A stretch of DNA of 64,000 nucleotides from Pseudomonadota bacterium (GTDB lineage Bacteria; Pseudomonadota; Alphaproteobacteria; Rhizobiales; Beijerinckiaceae), in NCBI GenBank assembly GCA_023423995.1, contig JAFAEL010000098.1, positions 1 to 64,000 on the forward strand. Direction: 5' to 3'. Positions 1 through 8,957 of the stretch are shown piece by piece. The position numbers were made by a program, and so were the translations under genes. Numbering within the stretch: position 1 is the first letter of the stretch; each line of letters begins with the position of its first letter. A model generated the notes under the pieces. The model had not been told where the DNA came from. It made no database searches and worked only from the letters and a program-made list of their open reading frames with translations.

Positions 1-1
1 G

Positions 2-1249
2 ATGCCCTGGACAGGTGCCCGCGATCGCGGGCGGGCGGCCATCGGTGCGGCGATCGCCGCGGTTTGCATCTTCGTGGTCCTGCTCGCCCGGGCCGAGTTC
101 AGCGTCTGGGCGCTGCTCGCCGGGCTCGTCGCGGTCGCGCTGGCCTGGCTGTGGCCGAGCGCCTCGTCGCGCGAGGATCGCCGCGAAGGCAAGCCGCCGG
201 CCGCGCCGCCGCTCCTCCCCTCTGCCTCCGTGTTCCCCGATCCCGTGATCCTGGTGGACCGGCGCCTTGTCGTGACCGGGGCGAACGAGGCCGCCCGGGC
301 AATCCTCCCCGGCCTCAAGGAACGGCAGCCCCTTGCCTTCGCGCTGCGCTCCCCCGAGATCCTGGACGCGATCCCGGCAGTGGCAGCCTCCGGCGAACCG
401 GCCCGGGTCGAAGTTCCCGGGCGCTCGGGCCACGAGCAGACCTGGGAGGTACGGGTCAGGCGGCTCGCCTCCGGCGGCGCGACGACCCTGGGTGAGCCGG
501 CGGTCGCGCTCTTCTTTCGCGATCTGACCGACCATCGCCGCCTCGAGACGATGCGCGTCGACTTCATCGCGAATGTCAGCCACGAGCTCCGGACGCCGCT
601 CGCCTCGCTCTCCGGCTTCATCGACACCCTGAAGGGGCCCGCCAGGGACGATCCGAAGGCGCGGGAGCGCTTCCTCGACATCATGCAGGTCCAGGCGCAG
701 CGGATGACGCGGCTGATCGACGACCTGCTCCAGCTCTCACGCGTGGAGCTGAAGGAGCATGTGCCGCCGACGAGCCCGGTCGATCTCGGCCAGACCGTCG
801 CCCACATGGTCGAGGTGATGGCCCCGCTCGCGCGCGAGCGGGGCGTCGAGCTGGCGCTCGATCTTCCCGCCGAGCCGATCCGCATCCTGGGCGATCGGGA
901 CGAGCTGTTGAGGCTGGTGGAAAACCTGGTCGAGAACGCCATCAAGTATGGCGGCCCCGGCAAGGCCGTGGAGATCGTCGTCGGGCGCTCGTCCGCGGCC
1001 GGATCCGAGGGCGAGCGCGTGGAGCTCTCCGTCCGGGATCATGGCCCGGGCATTCCGCCCGAGCACCTCCCGCGTCTCACCGAGCGCTTCTACCGGGTCG
1101 ACGTCGCCGAGAGCCGGACGCAGGGCGGCACGGGCCTCGGCCTCGCGATCGTCAAGCACATCGTCGGCCGGCATCGCGGCCGGCTCGCGATCGAGAGCAC
1201 GCCCGGCCAGGGCGCGACCTTCCGGGCACTCTTTCCGCCCGCTTCCTGA
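2..1249 (+). CDS. phoR: Phosphate regulon sensor histidine kinase PhoR
   Basis: Membrane histidine kinase that senses phosphate limitation, probably through the PstSCAB-PhoU complex, and phosphorylates PhoB. Two hydrophobic segments lie at about residues 12-30 and 34-51. A PAS-like region (about 75-180) follows, then the HisKA dimerisation helix with SHELRTP (phospho-acceptor His194). The ATPase domain shows an N-box (ENLVENAIKYG), DHGPGIP and GGTGLGLAIVKH. The reading frame opens at the second base of the window, so the ATG there may be the true start or an internal codon; the 415-residue length fits PhoR. It is followed by the pst operon, but a PHO box and about 150 non-coding bases separate it from pstS, so it may have a separate transcript. 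Identity rests on domain order plus the pst-phoU-phoB context. Confidence 0.93.
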   Translation: MPWTGARDRGRAAIGAAIAAVCIFVVLLARAEFSVWALLAGLVAVALAWLWPSASSREDRREGKPPAAPPLLPSASVFPDPVILVDRRLVVTGANEAARAILPGLKERQPLAFALRSPEILDAIPAVAASGEPARVEVPGRSGHEQTWEVRVRRLASGGATTLGEPAVALFFRDLTDHRRLETMRVDFIANVSHELRTPLASLSGFIDTLKGPARDDPKARERFLDIMQVQAQRMTRLIDDLLQLSRVELKEHVPPTSPVDLGQTVAHMVEVMAPLARERGVELALDLPAEPIRILGDRDELLRLVENLVENAIKYGGPGKAVEIVVGRSSAAGSEGERVELSVRDHGPGIPPEHLPRLTERFYRVDVAESRTQGGTGLGLAIVKHIVGRHRGRLAIESTPGQGATFRALFPPAS

Positions 1250-1264
1250 ACCCGGAACCGGGGG

Positions 1265-1293
1265 CTGTCATTGAAGTGTCATGCAGCCGTCAT
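1265..1293 (+). promoter_or_regulatory. PHO box (PhoB operator) upstream of pstS
   Basis: Three direct repeats with 11-bp periodicity: CTGTCAT at 1265-1271, GTGTCAT at 1276-1282 and CCGTCAT at 1287-1293, each separated by four bases. This matches the PhoB half-site CTGTCAT with one helical turn per repeat. It lies about 115 bases before the pstS start and points to PhoB-activated transcription of pstSCAB-phoU-phoB under phosphate limitation. Confidence 0.9.
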
Positions 1294-1409
1294 AGGGGTG
1301 CGGCCGTCGGGCGCCTAACAGCGGGCACCGAGCCTGCCGGCCCGGCGACAAAGATCGGAAACCCCGGCGCTGCCAGGCGGCGCTGAGCGGCCGATCAGTG
1401 GAGATGCAG

Positions 1410-2426
1410 ATGAAACCTCGCTTTTTCGCGGCCGCCATCGGCGTCGCCGCCCTGATGTCCGGCGCGGCCTCCGCACAGGAGATCACCGGAGCCGGTGCGA
1501 GCTTCCCCTTCCCGGTCTACGCCAAGTGGGCGGAGGCCTATAAGGCCGCGACCGGCGCGACCGTGAACTACCAGTCCATCGGCTCGGGCGGCGGCATCCG
1601 CCAGATCAAGGCCCGCACGGTCGATTTCGGCGCCACCGATGCGCCCCTGAAGGGCTCCGACCTCGAGAAGGACGGGCTCGTCCAGTTCCCGACGGTGCTC
1701 GGCGGCGTCGTCCCGGTGGTGAACATCCAGGGCGTCGAGCCCGGCCAGATCAAGCTGACCGGCGAGCTGCTCGCGGACATCTATCGCGGCGACGTGAAGA
1801 AGTGGAGCGATCGCAGGATCGCCGAGCTCAACCAGGGCGTGAAGCTGCCCGACGCCAACATCACGCCGGTCTACCGGTCGGATGCCTCCGGCACGACATC
1901 GATCTTCTCGACGTACCTGTCCGAGACCTCTCCCCAGTTCAAGAGCGAGCTCGGCGCCAACACGGCCGTGAACTGGCCGATCGGCCAGGGCGGCAAGGGC
2001 AACGAGGGCGTCGCCGCGGCCGTCAAGCAGATCCCGAACTCGATCGGCTATGTCGAGTACGCCTACGCGAAGCAGAACAAGCTTCCCTACACGCAGCTCC
2101 GCAACAAGGACGGCAAGTTCGTGAGCCCGGATGCCGCTTCCTTCGAGGCAGCTGCCGCCAATGCCGACTGGCGCTCTCAGCCCGGCATGGGCATCTCGCT
2201 CACCAGCCAGGCTGGCCCGACCGCGTGGCCGATCACCGCGCCGACCTTCGTGCTCGTGCCGAAGGACCCGAAGGACCCCAAGCGCGCCGCCGAGGTGGTG
2301 AAATTCTTCGACTGGGCCTTCAAGAGCGGCGGCAAGCTCGCGGCGGATCTCGACTACGTGCCGCTTCCCGAGAAGGTCACGACGGAAATCCGGGCCGACG
2401 CGTTCAAGAGCATCAAGACGCAGTAG
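1410..2426 (+). CDS. pstS: Periplasmic phosphate-binding protein PstS
   Basis: Solute-binding protein of the high-affinity PstSCAB phosphate importer. A Sec signal peptide (MKPRFFAAAIGVAALMSG, cleavage after ASA) is followed by the family start EITGAGASFPFPVYAKW. The phosphate-site motifs GSGGGIRQI and RSDASGTTSIF are present. In-frame starts also exist at GTG 1398 and ATG 1404. I prefer ATG 1410 because GGAG at 1400-1403 is six bases upstream and the signal peptide then begins MK. The protein of about 338 residues has the usual PstS length. It is the first gene after the PHO box. Confidence 0.95.
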   Translation: MKPRFFAAAIGVAALMSGAASAQEITGAGASFPFPVYAKWAEAYKAATGATVNYQSIGSGGGIRQIKARTVDFGATDAPLKGSDLEKDGLVQFPTVLGGVVPVVNIQGVEPGQIKLTGELLADIYRGDVKKWSDRRIAELNQGVKLPDANITPVYRSDASGTTSIFSTYLSETSPQFKSELGANTAVNWPIGQGGKGNEGVAAAVKQIPNSIGYVEYAYAKQNKLPYTQLRNKDGKFVSPDAASFEAAAANADWRSQPGMGISLTSQAGPTAWPITAPTFVLVPKDPKDPKRAAEVVKFFDWAFKSGGKLAADLDYVPLPEKVTTEIRADAFKSIKTQ

Positions 2427-2474
2427 CCCGGGGCTCATCGACCCTTCGCTCCTGACTCAGTAAGGGAGGGCGGC

Positions 2475-3455
2475 TTGTCCCTGGTCGCAACATCCGAGCA
2501 CGTCTTGGCTTCTACGAGCACCGGCTCTCGCCGCCTCTCCCATGCCGGTTTCGACCGGATCTTCAGGGCCGCCGCGATCGGCTGCGCGGCCCTGGTCCTC
2601 CTGGTCCTTCTCGGCATCCTCGCCTCGATGGTCTATGGCGGCTGGCCCGCCTTCCGCGAGTTCGGCTTCATCGGCTTCGTGTCCGGCTCGATCTGGAATG
2701 TCGGGGCCGACCAGTACGGCGCCTGGCCGGCGATCGCCGGGACCTTGTCGTCCGCCCTCATCGCGCTGGTGATCGGCGTGCCGGTCTCGCTCGGCATCGC
2801 GATCTTCCTGACCCAGCTCTCCCCGCCCTGGCTGAAGACGCCCGTCGGAACCGCGGTCGAGCTTCTGGCCGCCGTGCCGTCGATCATCTACGGCATGTGG
2901 GGCCTCTTCGTCTTCGCGCCGCTGGTCGCGAACTACATCCAGATCCCGCTGAACTCGGTGGTGGAGGGCCTGCCGATTGTCGGCACGATCATCTACTCGC
3001 GGGTTCCCTCCGGGACGGGCATCTTCACCGCCGGGATCATCCTGGCCCTGATGATCATCCCCTTCATCGCGTCCGTCACGCGCGACATGCTCGACCAGAT
3101 CCCGCCCGTGCTTCGGGAGAGCGCCTACGGGATCGGCTGCACGACCTGGGAGGTGATCCGCCACGTCCTCGTTCCGCAGGCCGGCGTCTCGATCATCGGC
3201 GCGATCATGCTCGGCCTCGGCCGCGCGCTCGGCGAGACGATGGCCGTCACCTTCGTGATCGGCAACGCCAACCGTCTCGGCGCGTCGATCTTCGATCCCG
3301 GATCGACCATCGCGTCCCGCATCGCCAACGAGTTCAACGAGGCGGGCGACCTGCAGCTCAACGCGCTGATCGCCCTCGGCTGCATCCTGTTCCTGGTCAC
3401 CTTCGCGGTCCTGATCTCGGCCCGCCTGCTGATCGCCCGCGTGCAGAGGATCTGA
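2475..3455 (+). CDS. pstC: Phosphate ABC transporter permease PstC
   Basis: Inner-membrane permease of the Pst phosphate importer, pairing with PstA. The start is TTG 2475, preceded by GGGAGGG at 2464-2470; no ATG gives a better N-terminus. The 326-residue protein has about six membrane segments and the MetI-like coupling region [20 protein letters not shown], where the EAA loop contacts PstB. The stop at 3455 is three bases before pstA, so the genes are probably co-transcribed and translationally linked. Confidence 0.95.
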   Translation: MSLVATSEHVLASTSTGSRRLSHAGFDRIFRAAAIGCAALVLLVLLGILASMVYGGWPAFREFGFIGFVSGSIWNVGADQYGAWPAIAGTLSSALIALVIGVPVSLGIAIFLTQLSPPWLKTPVGTAVELLAAVPSIIYGMWGLFVFAPLVANYIQIPLNSVVEGLPIVGTIIYSRVPSGTGIFTAGIILALMIIPFIASVTRDMLDQIPPVLRESAYGIGCTTWEVIRHVLVPQAGVSIIGAIMLGLGRALGETMAVTFVIGNANRLGASIFDPGSTIASRIANEFNEAGDLQLNALIALGCILFLVTFAVLISARLLIARVQRI

Positions 3456-3458
3456 GCG

Positions 3459-4364
3459 ATGGCGACCCAAACCTCCGTCCTCCCGGCTGCGGCCATGAAC
3501 AAGCCCGCCATGCCGGCGCGCCGCGTCCGGCCGGGTCGCCGCGTGGCGGACCGCGCCTTGAAGATCGCAAGCGCGCTGTTCACGGCGGTCGGCGTCCTGG
3601 CGCTCGGCTGGATCCTGCTGATGCTGCTCTGGCGCGGCTTTGCGGCGCTCGGCCCCTCGGTCTTCACCAGCATCACGCCGGGGCCGGGCAGCGCCGGCGG
3701 CGGCCTCGCCAATGCCATGGTGGGCTCGCTCGTCCTGACCTTCCTCGGCATCGTGGTGGCGACGCCCATCGGGGTGCTAGCGGGCACCTATCTCGGCGAA
3801 TACGCGCGCGCCTCGAAGCTCGCCGCCGTGATCCGGTTCATCAACGACGTGCTGCTTTCGGCGCCTTCGATCCTGATCGGGCTGTTCGTCTACATGCTGC
3901 TCGTCGCCCCCTTCGGGTCCTATTCGGGCTGGGCCGGCGGGGTGGCGCTCGCCATCATCGCGGTGCCCGTCATCGTGCGCACCACGGAGGACATGCTCCG
4001 CCTGGTGCCGAACGGGCTGCGCGAGGCGGCGGCCGCGCTCGGCGCGCCGCAATCCAAGGTCATTACGCTCGTGAGCTGGCGGGCCGCCCGCTCCGGCATC
4101 GTCACCGGCATCATCCTGGCGACCGCCCGGATCGCGGGCGAGACGGCGCCGCTCCTCTTCACGGCGCTCAACAACAATTTCTGGTTCAGCCCCACGCTCG
4201 TCGGCGGCGTCTCGAACCTGCCGGTCACGATCTATCAATTCGCGCTGTCGCCCTACACCAACTGGCAGGAACTCGCCTGGGCCGGCGCGCTCATCATCAC
4301 CATCACGATCCTCGGGCTCTCGGTTGTCGCCCGCTTCGTCATCAGGAAGGACGCAGTCCGATGA
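3459..4364 (+). CDS. pstA: Phosphate ABC transporter permease PstA
   Basis: Second permease of the phosphate importer, 301 residues. It has an N-terminal cytoplasmic stretch rich in Arg/Pro, about six membrane helices and the EAA loop region [21 protein letters not shown]. The C-terminal segment ([20 protein letters not shown]) is characteristic of PstA. It starts three bases after pstC and its TGA overlaps the pstB ATG in an ATGA junction, the usual arrangement in pst operons. Confidence 0.95.
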   Translation: MATQTSVLPAAAMNKPAMPARRVRPGRRVADRALKIASALFTAVGVLALGWILLMLLWRGFAALGPSVFTSITPGPGSAGGGLANAMVGSLVLTFLGIVVATPIGVLAGTYLGEYARASKLAAVIRFINDVLLSAPSILIGLFVYMLLVAPFGSYSGWAGGVALAIIAVPVIVRTTEDMLRLVPNGLREAAAALGAPQSKVITLVSWRAARSGIVTGIILATARIAGETAPLLFTALNNNFWFSPTLVGGVSNLPVTIYQFALSPYTNWQELAWAGALIITITILGLSVVARFVIRKDAVR

Positions 4365-5176
4365 ACGCCGTGAGTTCCATGGTGCATATCGACCGGGGCG
4401 GGCGGGCGCCGGTCGCGGACAGCCCGACCCGGATCGCCGTGCGGGACCTGAACTTCTATTACGGGGACTTCCACAGCCTGAAGTCGATCTCGCTCGACTT
4501 CAAGGATCGGCACGTCACGGCCCTGATCGGCCCGTCGGGCTGCGGGAAGTCGACGCTGCTGCGCTGCTTCAACCGGATCTACAGCCTGTATCCGGACCAG
4601 CGGGCGACCGGCGAGGTGCTGCTTGACGGGCGGAACATCCTGTCGCCCTCGATCGACGTGAACGAGCTTCGCTCCCGCGTCGGCATGGTGTTCCAGAAGC
4701 CGACGCCCTTCCCGATGTCGATCTACGACAACGTCGCCTTCGGCATCCGGCTCTACGAGAAGCTGCCGCGGGCGGAGGTCGACCTGCGGGTCGAGAGCGC
4801 GCTGCGGAAGGCGGCGCTCTGGGACGAGGTGAAGGACAAGCTGAAGGGTTCGGGCATGGGGCTGTCCGGCGGGCAGCAGCAGCGGCTCTGCATCGCCCGG
4901 ACCATCGCCCAGAAGCCGGAAGTCATCCTCTTCGACGAGCCGACCTCGGCCCTCGACCCGATCTCGACCGGCAAGGTCGAGGAGCTGATCGAGCAGCTCC
5001 GCTCCGAGTTCACCATCGTGATCGTCACGCACAACATGCAGCAGGCCGCGCGCATCTCGCAGTACACGGCCTTCATGTATCTCGGCGAACTCGTCGAGTT
5101 CGGGGCCACGAACAACCTGTTCATGAACCCGACCAAGAAGCAGACGCACGACTACGTCACGGGCCGGTTCGGCTGA
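4361..5176 (+). CDS. pstB: Phosphate ABC transporter ATP-binding protein PstB
   Basis: ATPase that drives PstCA, 271 residues, cytoplasmic. Walker A is [12 protein letters not shown], the Q-loop is in [15 protein letters not shown] (a PstB hallmark), the ABC signature is [12 protein letters not shown], Walker B with its Glu is [12 protein letters not shown], and the switch His lies in [10 protein letters not shown]. The start is ATG 4361, overlapping the pstA stop by four bases. The frame is open far upstream (to about 2897) inside pstC/pstA, but that extension is a shadow of those genes. Confidence 0.96.
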   Translation: MNAVSSMVHIDRGGRAPVADSPTRIAVRDLNFYYGDFHSLKSISLDFKDRHVTALIGPSGCGKSTLLRCFNRIYSLYPDQRATGEVLLDGRNILSPSIDVNELRSRVGMVFQKPTPFPMSIYDNVAFGIRLYEKLPRAEVDLRVESALRKAALWDEVKDKLKGSGMGLSGGQQQRLCIARTIAQKPEVILFDEPTSALDPISTGKVEELIEQLRSEFTIVIVTHNMQQAARISQYTAFMYLGELVEFGATNNLFMNPTKKQTHDYVTGRFG

Positions 5177-5202
5177 CATCCGGACCAGGCAAGGAGGCCG
5201 CC

Positions 5203-5919
5203 ATGCCCGATCATATCGTTTCCTCGTTCGACGCCGAGCTCGAGGGCCTTCGCTCCTCGATCGCCGAGATGGGCGGCATCGCCGAGAAACAGCTCGCCGA
5301 CGCGGTCCAGGCCCTGGTCCGCCGCGACACCGCGCTCGCCCAGTCGGTGATCGCCATGGACCAGCGCATGGACGCGCTCCAGCGCGACATCGAGGAGCGC
5401 GCGGTGCTGACCATCGCGCGCCGGCAGCCGCTCGCGATCGACCTGCGCGAGGTCATCGCGGCCATCCGCATCTCGGGCGACCTCGAGCGCATCGGCGATA
5501 TGTCGAAGAACTGCGCCAAGCGCGTCCTGGCGATCGCCGACGGCTTCCAGGCGCAGAAGATCGTCATCGGCGTCCAGAACATCGCTGACCTCGTCATGGA
5601 GCAGCTGAAGGACGTGCTCGACGCCTATGCGCAGCACGACCTCACGCGGGCGCTCGACGTCTGGCAGCGGGATGGCCAGATCGACGCCCTGTACACGTCG
5701 CTGTTCCGCGAGCTCCTGACCTACATGATGGAGGATCCGCGCAACATCTCGTTCTGCGCCCACCTTCTCTTCGTGGCGAAGAACGTCGAGCGCATCGGAG
5801 ACCACTCCACGAATATCGCCGAGACGATCAACTACCTGATCACGGGCCGCAACCTCACGGCCGAGCGTCCGAAGGACGATCGCACGACCGTCCCGGACAG
5901 CGCGGCCGCCGCCGAGTAA
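5203..5919 (+). CDS. phoU: Phosphate signalling protein PhoU
   Basis: Cytoplasmic helical-bundle protein, 238 residues, that links the Pst transporter to PhoR and restrains phosphate uptake and Pho signalling when phosphate is plentiful. Two PhoU repeats are visible (about residues 18-105 and 120-210), with metal-binding-type motifs DLRxxxAAIRISGDLERIGDMSKN and FVAKNVERIGDHSTNIAE. A strong ribosome site (AAGGAGG, 5191-5197) precedes ATG 5203. It lies between pstB and phoB in the same direction, so it is part of the operon. Confidence 0.95.
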   Translation: MPDHIVSSFDAELEGLRSSIAEMGGIAEKQLADAVQALVRRDTALAQSVIAMDQRMDALQRDIEERAVLTIARRQPLAIDLREVIAAIRISGDLERIGDMSKNCAKRVLAIADGFQAQKIVIGVQNIADLVMEQLKDVLDAYAQHDLTRALDVWQRDGQIDALYTSLFRELLTYMMEDPRNISFCAHLLFVAKNVERIGDHSTNIAETINYLITGRNLTAERPKDDRTTVPDSAAAAE

Positions 5920-5932
5920 GGGCCCGGGCATC

Positions 5933-6634
5933 ATGAGTGCCAAGCCGCGCATCCTGATCGCCGAGGACGAGGAGCCGCTCTCCCTGCTCCTGCGCTACAA
6001 CCTCGAAGCCGAGGGCTGCGACGTGGAGGTCGCCGCGCGCGGCGACGAGGCGGAGCTGATGATCCGCGAGGACGTTCCGGACCTGCTCCTCCTGGACTGG
6101 ATGCTGCCCGGCATTTCCGGGATCGAGCTGTGCCGCCGCCTGCGGCTCCGCCGCGAGACGGAGCGCCTGCCGATCATCATGCTCACGGCCCGGGGCGAAG
6201 AGGGGGACCGGGTCCGCGGCTTGGCGACGGGCGCGGACGACTACGTCGTCAAGCCGTTCTCGGTGCCGGAGCTCCTCGCCCGCGTCCGCGCGCTCCTGCG
6301 CCGGGCGAAGCCGAGCGAGACGGCGGAGCTCCTTGTCTTCGGCGATATCGAGCTCGATCGCTCGCAGCACCGCGTCCGCCGGGCCGGCAAGCCGCTCCGC
6401 CTCGGCCCGACCGAGTTCCGGCTGCTCGAATTCCTGATGACCAATCCCGGCCGCGTCTTCTCGCGCGAGCAACTGCTCGACCGCGTGTGGGGGCGGGACG
6501 TCTATATCGACGAGCGCACCGTCGACGTTCACGTCGGCCGCTTGCGGAAGGCGCTTGGCGAAAGCGATCCGGATCCGATCCGGACCGTGAGGGGCGCCGG
6601 CTACTCGCTCGACGAGACCTACGCGGCGCGTTAG
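5933..6634 (+). CDS. phoB: Phosphate regulon response regulator PhoB
   Basis: OmpR-type response regulator, 233 residues, that binds PHO boxes when phosphorylated by PhoR. The receiver domain has the acidic pair EDEE, phospho-acceptor Asp55 (LLLLDWMLPG), Thr in MLTARG and Lys in VVKPFS. The winged-helix DNA-binding domain (about 132-230) contains LGPTEFRLLEFLM and RTVDVHVGRLRKAL. It begins 13 bases after phoU and closes the operon. The PHO box at 1265-1293 is its likely target, giving positive autoregulation if transcription reads through. Confidence 0.95.
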   Translation: MSAKPRILIAEDEEPLSLLLRYNLEAEGCDVEVAARGDEAELMIREDVPDLLLLDWMLPGISGIELCRRLRLRRETERLPIIMLTARGEEGDRVRGLATGADDYVVKPFSVPELLARVRALLRRAKPSETAELLVFGDIELDRSQHRVRRAGKPLRLGPTEFRLLEFLMTNPGRVFSREQLLDRVWGRDVYIDERTVDVHVGRLRKALGESDPDPIRTVRGAGYSLDETYAAR

Positions 6635-6671
6635 TTCGCGAGGCCGCCCGCACGCGGCGCCGCGAAGGCGG

Positions 6672-7091
6672 TCATCCGACGGCCTGCCAGGCTCCGATCG
6701 GGCGCAAGGTCGCGCAGGCCGGCCCGCCGTCGGCGGCTCTTCCGGGAAGCTCGGCCTCGATGACCAGGCCGGCCAGAGCCTTCTCGAGCAGTTCGGCGGA
6801 CAATTGGTGGATGTCGATCTTGGCCCGTCGGCTCCAGGCGGAGGGGCGCTGCCCGGCCTGCTCGCCGATCGCGATGTAGATGAAGCGCCGCGTCACCCCT
6901 TCGCTACGGACGAAGTCCCCAAGAAATCTCGGCCCTGGCGCGACCCGCACCGGTACGTCGAAAGAGACGGCCTCGTCGCCGGCCGTGACTTGGCCGACCG
7001 GCTCGTTCTTCTTGTTTTGAAGGCTGTAGGCGACGCCCGGGAGCGGATCCCGGATCCTGAGTCTCAGGGTGACGACCTGACCCGCCGCCAT
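6672..7091 (-). CDS. DUF5990 family protein
   Basis: Uncharacterised 139-residue protein. It resembles what I know of DUF5990: an N-terminal strand LRLRIRDPLPGVAYSLQ, then VRVAPGPRFLGDFVR, FIYIAIGEQAGQ and a C-terminal AADGGPACATL. No signal peptide or membrane helix is seen, and no catalytic residues can be proposed. The frame continues upstream to 7694, but that part runs antisense-like through gcrA; ATG 7091 gives the family N-terminus. It lies downstream of gcrA on the same strand but behind a strong terminator, so it probably has its own promoter. It converges with phoB. Confidence 0.7.
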   Translation of the reverse strand: MAAGQVVTLRLRIRDPLPGVAYSLQNKKNEPVGQVTAGDEAVSFDVPVRVAPGPRFLGDFVRSEGVTRRFIYIAIGEQAGQRPSAWSRRAKIDIHQLSAELLEKALAGLVIEAELPGRAADGGPACATLRPIGAWQAVG

Positions 7092-7174
7092 CGCGGTTTC
7101 CGTTGGAAGCGCCAGCGTCCCAGTATGCCGACACCGCGGGCGCCGGCAACGGTCGCGCGCCCGCTGCCGAAACG

Positions 7175-7204
7175 AAAAAGCCCGCTCGTGCGGAGCGGGC
7201 TCTT
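7175..7204 (-). terminator. Rho-independent terminator of gcrA
   Basis: A 9-bp perfect stem (7179-7187 with 7193-7201) around a 5-base loop. On the minus strand it is followed by TTTTCGTTT. It sits 28 bases beyond the gcrA stop and before the DUF5990 gene, so it should end gcrA transcripts. Confidence 0.85.
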
Positions 7205-7228
7205 GCTGGCGCGATGGAAGGCCGGGCC

Positions 7229-7750
7229 TCAGGCCCGGAGCCGCCGGCGCTCGGCCGCCGGCTGGTAGGCGATCCGGCAATGGTGCCCGCAATAGGGCAG
7301 GCCCGTGACGGCCCGGCCGCCGCAGAACGAGAAGTCCGGCTTGGACGGATCGCCGAGCGGCCAGCGGCAGGTGCTGTCGCGCAGCTCCATGATGGAGACG
7401 CGCTGAGATTCCGGGATCTCCGCCTGCTCGTCGTCCCCCCAGCGCGCGTCGGCCACGAGCGTCGGGCCGGCAGGCTGCTCCGGGGCACGCGCCAGCAGCG
7501 AGGTCCGCCCGGCGTCGAGCTGCGTCGCTGCCGGAGCGGCAGGCCGCGCCTTGGCGGGCCGCACCGCCGCCGCGGCTCCCGGCTTGGCCCGACCCGAAAG
7601 GCCAAGCCGATGCACTTTTCCGATCACTGCATTGCGGGTCACCCCGCCGCCGAGCGCCGCCGCGATTTGGCTGGCGCTCAGGCCCTCGCCCCACAGCTTG
7701 GTCAATAACTCGACGCGGTCGTCACTCCACCCGGTCGCCGCATCATTCAT
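7229..7750 (-). CDS. gcrA: Cell-cycle regulator GcrA
   Basis: GcrA is an alphaproteobacterial transcription factor that binds sigma-70 holoenzyme and stimulates promoters carrying CcrM-methylated GANTC sites. This 173-residue protein has the conserved N-terminal DNA-binding helices: WSDDRVELLTKLWGEGLSASQIA, then GGVTRNAVIGKVHRLGLSGR. A variable Ala/Pro-rich linker (about 55-105) is followed by a C-terminal sigma-interacting domain ending CRWPLGDPSKPDFSFCGGRA and GLPYCGHHCRIAYQP. Cys and His residues in this tail are typical of the family. The gene is transcribed away from the ECF module and is followed by its own terminator. Confidence 0.95.
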   Translation of the reverse strand: MNDAATGWSDDRVELLTKLWGEGLSASQIAAALGGGVTRNAVIGKVHRLGLSGRAKPGAAAAVRPAKARPAAPAATQLDAGRTSLLARAPEQPAGPTLVADARWGDDEQAEIPESQRVSIMELRDSTCRWPLGDPSKPDFSFCGGRAVTGLPYCGHHCRIAYQPAAERRRLRA

Positions 7751-8002
7751 CCGTCGCCTCCACCGGACGCTTCAAATTCGAATCCCTCATCGATCGCGGA
7801 CGGAGATCCGTCCGACCGCGCTGCCGCGAGCTCGTCGTTGATGAGATTTTCGTGCCGAACGAGAGAAGCCGTTCGACCGCCGGGACCCTACTCGACCGCC
7901 TGACTCGGGCGCAAGAGTCCCCCAAAACGCCCTCCGCTTATCCCCAGACAATGTCCGCGGGGTGTGGCAAGCTTGCCCGACGGGCCGGGCCAAGCGTCAC
8001 TC

Positions 8003-8028
8003 GGAATAGAGCCGCCCCCGCGCTCGTC
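8003..8028 (+). promoter_or_regulatory. Candidate ECF-sigma promoter
   Basis: GGAAT at 8003-8007 and CGTC at 8025-8028 are separated by 17 bases, the usual form of ECF-type -35/-10 elements (GGAAT/CGTC). The -10 ends 27 bases before the ATG of the first gene of a sigma/anti-sigma operon. An autoregulated ECF promoter is the natural reading, but no transcript data support it. Confidence 0.5.
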
Positions 8029-8055
8029 TGGAGGGTATGTACAGGGAGAGGCGCC

Positions 8056-8433
8056 ATGAAACGGGTTGTTCTCGCTTCCGCGATCGGTCTCGCTGCGTCC
8101 TTGGCACTGGCGCAGGCGCCGGAGCCGGCGAAGGTTGCCGATACCGCGAAGGGCAAGGTGCTGGCGGATGCGCGCGGCATGACGCTGTACACATTCGACC
8201 GCGACACCGGCGAAGCGTCGAACTGCACCGGACAATGCGCCCAGAACTGGCCCCCGCTTCTCGCCCCAACGGATGCGAAGCCCAGCGGCAACTGGACGAT
8301 CGTGACGCGCCAGGACGGCGGCAAGCAATGGGCCTACAAGGGCAAGCCGCTCTACGGCTGGGCCCAAGACGGCAAGCCCGGCGACACGACCGGCGACGGC
8401 GTGAACAACGTCTGGCATGTCGCGACGCCCTGA
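8056..8433 (+). CDS. Secreted COG4315 / Lipoprotein_15 repeat protein
   Basis: A 125-residue exported protein: signal peptide MKRVVLASAIGLAASLALAQ, then two repeats of the family found in COG4315 proteins. The first has LADARGMTLYTFDRD, matching the Y-x-[FWY]-x-x-D motif, and NCTGQCAQNWPPL. The second contains WAYKGKPLYGWAQDGKPGD. There is no lipobox Cys at the cleavage site, so it is probably soluble in the periplasm. Two Cys (in NCTGQC) could bind metal or form a disulfide. The function of the family is unknown. It has a purine-rich ribosome site (GGGAGAGG, 8044-8051) and is the first gene of an operon with an ECF sigma factor and its anti-sigma, so it may be the main target or the stress-facing output of that switch. 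Confidence 0.85.
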   Translation: MKRVVLASAIGLAASLALAQAPEPAKVADTAKGKVLADARGMTLYTFDRDTGEASNCTGQCAQNWPPLLAPTDAKPSGNWTIVTRQDGGKQWAYKGKPLYGWAQDGKPGDTTGDGVNNVWHVATP

Positions 8434-8447
8434 GGCATCGGAGACGC

Positions 8448-8957
8448 ATGGACGAAATCGCCGCTCTGATCGAGCCGCACATCCCCGCGCTCCGGCGTTA
8501 TGCCTGGGCGCTGCTGCGCGATCGCGAGGCGGCCGATGATCTCGTCCAGGACTGTCTCGAGCGGGCGGTCGCGCGGTGGCGGCTGCGTCGGCGCGACGGG
8601 GATCTGAAGGCCTGGCTCTTCGCCATCCAGCACAACCTGTTCATCGACGGGCTGCGCCGGAAACGCCGCGAGCTCCTCCGGGCCGAGGTGGAGGACCTGT
8701 CCGGCATAGCCGAGCACGGGATCGAGCAGGATTCCCGGGCCGCGATGCGCGACATCCTCGCCTGCCTCGATGCGCTGCCCCCGGAGCAGCGCGCCGTGAT
8801 CCTGCTCGTGGGCGTGGAGGACCTGTCCTACGAGGCTGCTGCGCGGGTCCTGGGCGTCCCGATCGGGACGGTGATGTCGCGGCTGAGCCGCGGTCGCGAG
8901 AAGCTGCGGCGCCAGCTCGACGGAGCGGCGCAGCCGGTGCTGAGGAGGGTCAAGTGA
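8448..8957 (+). CDS. ECF-type RNA polymerase sigma factor
   Basis: A 169-residue sigma factor with region 2 (YAWALLRDREAADDLVQDCLERA, then WLFAIQHNLFIDGLRRKRR) and region 4 (LDALPPEQRAVILLVGVEDLSYEAAARVLGVPIGTVMSRLSRGREKLR). No sigma region 1 or 3 is present, which defines the ECF class. The start ATG 8448 lies 14 bases after the upstream gene. Its stop overlaps the GTG of the anti-sigma gene (GTGA), so the pair is translationally coupled. The signal and regulon are unknown; the nearby GGAAT-N17-CGTC promoter suggests autoregulation. Confidence 0.93.
   Translation: MDEIAALIEPHIPALRRYAWALLRDREAADDLVQDCLERAVARWRLRRRDGDLKAWLFAIQHNLFIDGLRRKRRELLRAEVEDLSGIAEHGIEQDSRAAMRDILACLDALPPEQRAVILLVGVEDLSYEAAARVLGVPIGTVMSRLSRGREKLRRQLDGAAQPVLRRVK

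Noticed and set aside
2897..4360. N-terminal extension of pstB through pstC and pstA
   Set aside because: PstB family sequence begins at 4361 with an ATGA overlap; the extension is out of frame with real permease genes.
7771..7790. tRNA T-loop-like sequence TTCGAATCC near gcrA
   Set aside because: Flanking bases cannot form a T-stem, acceptor or anticodon arms.
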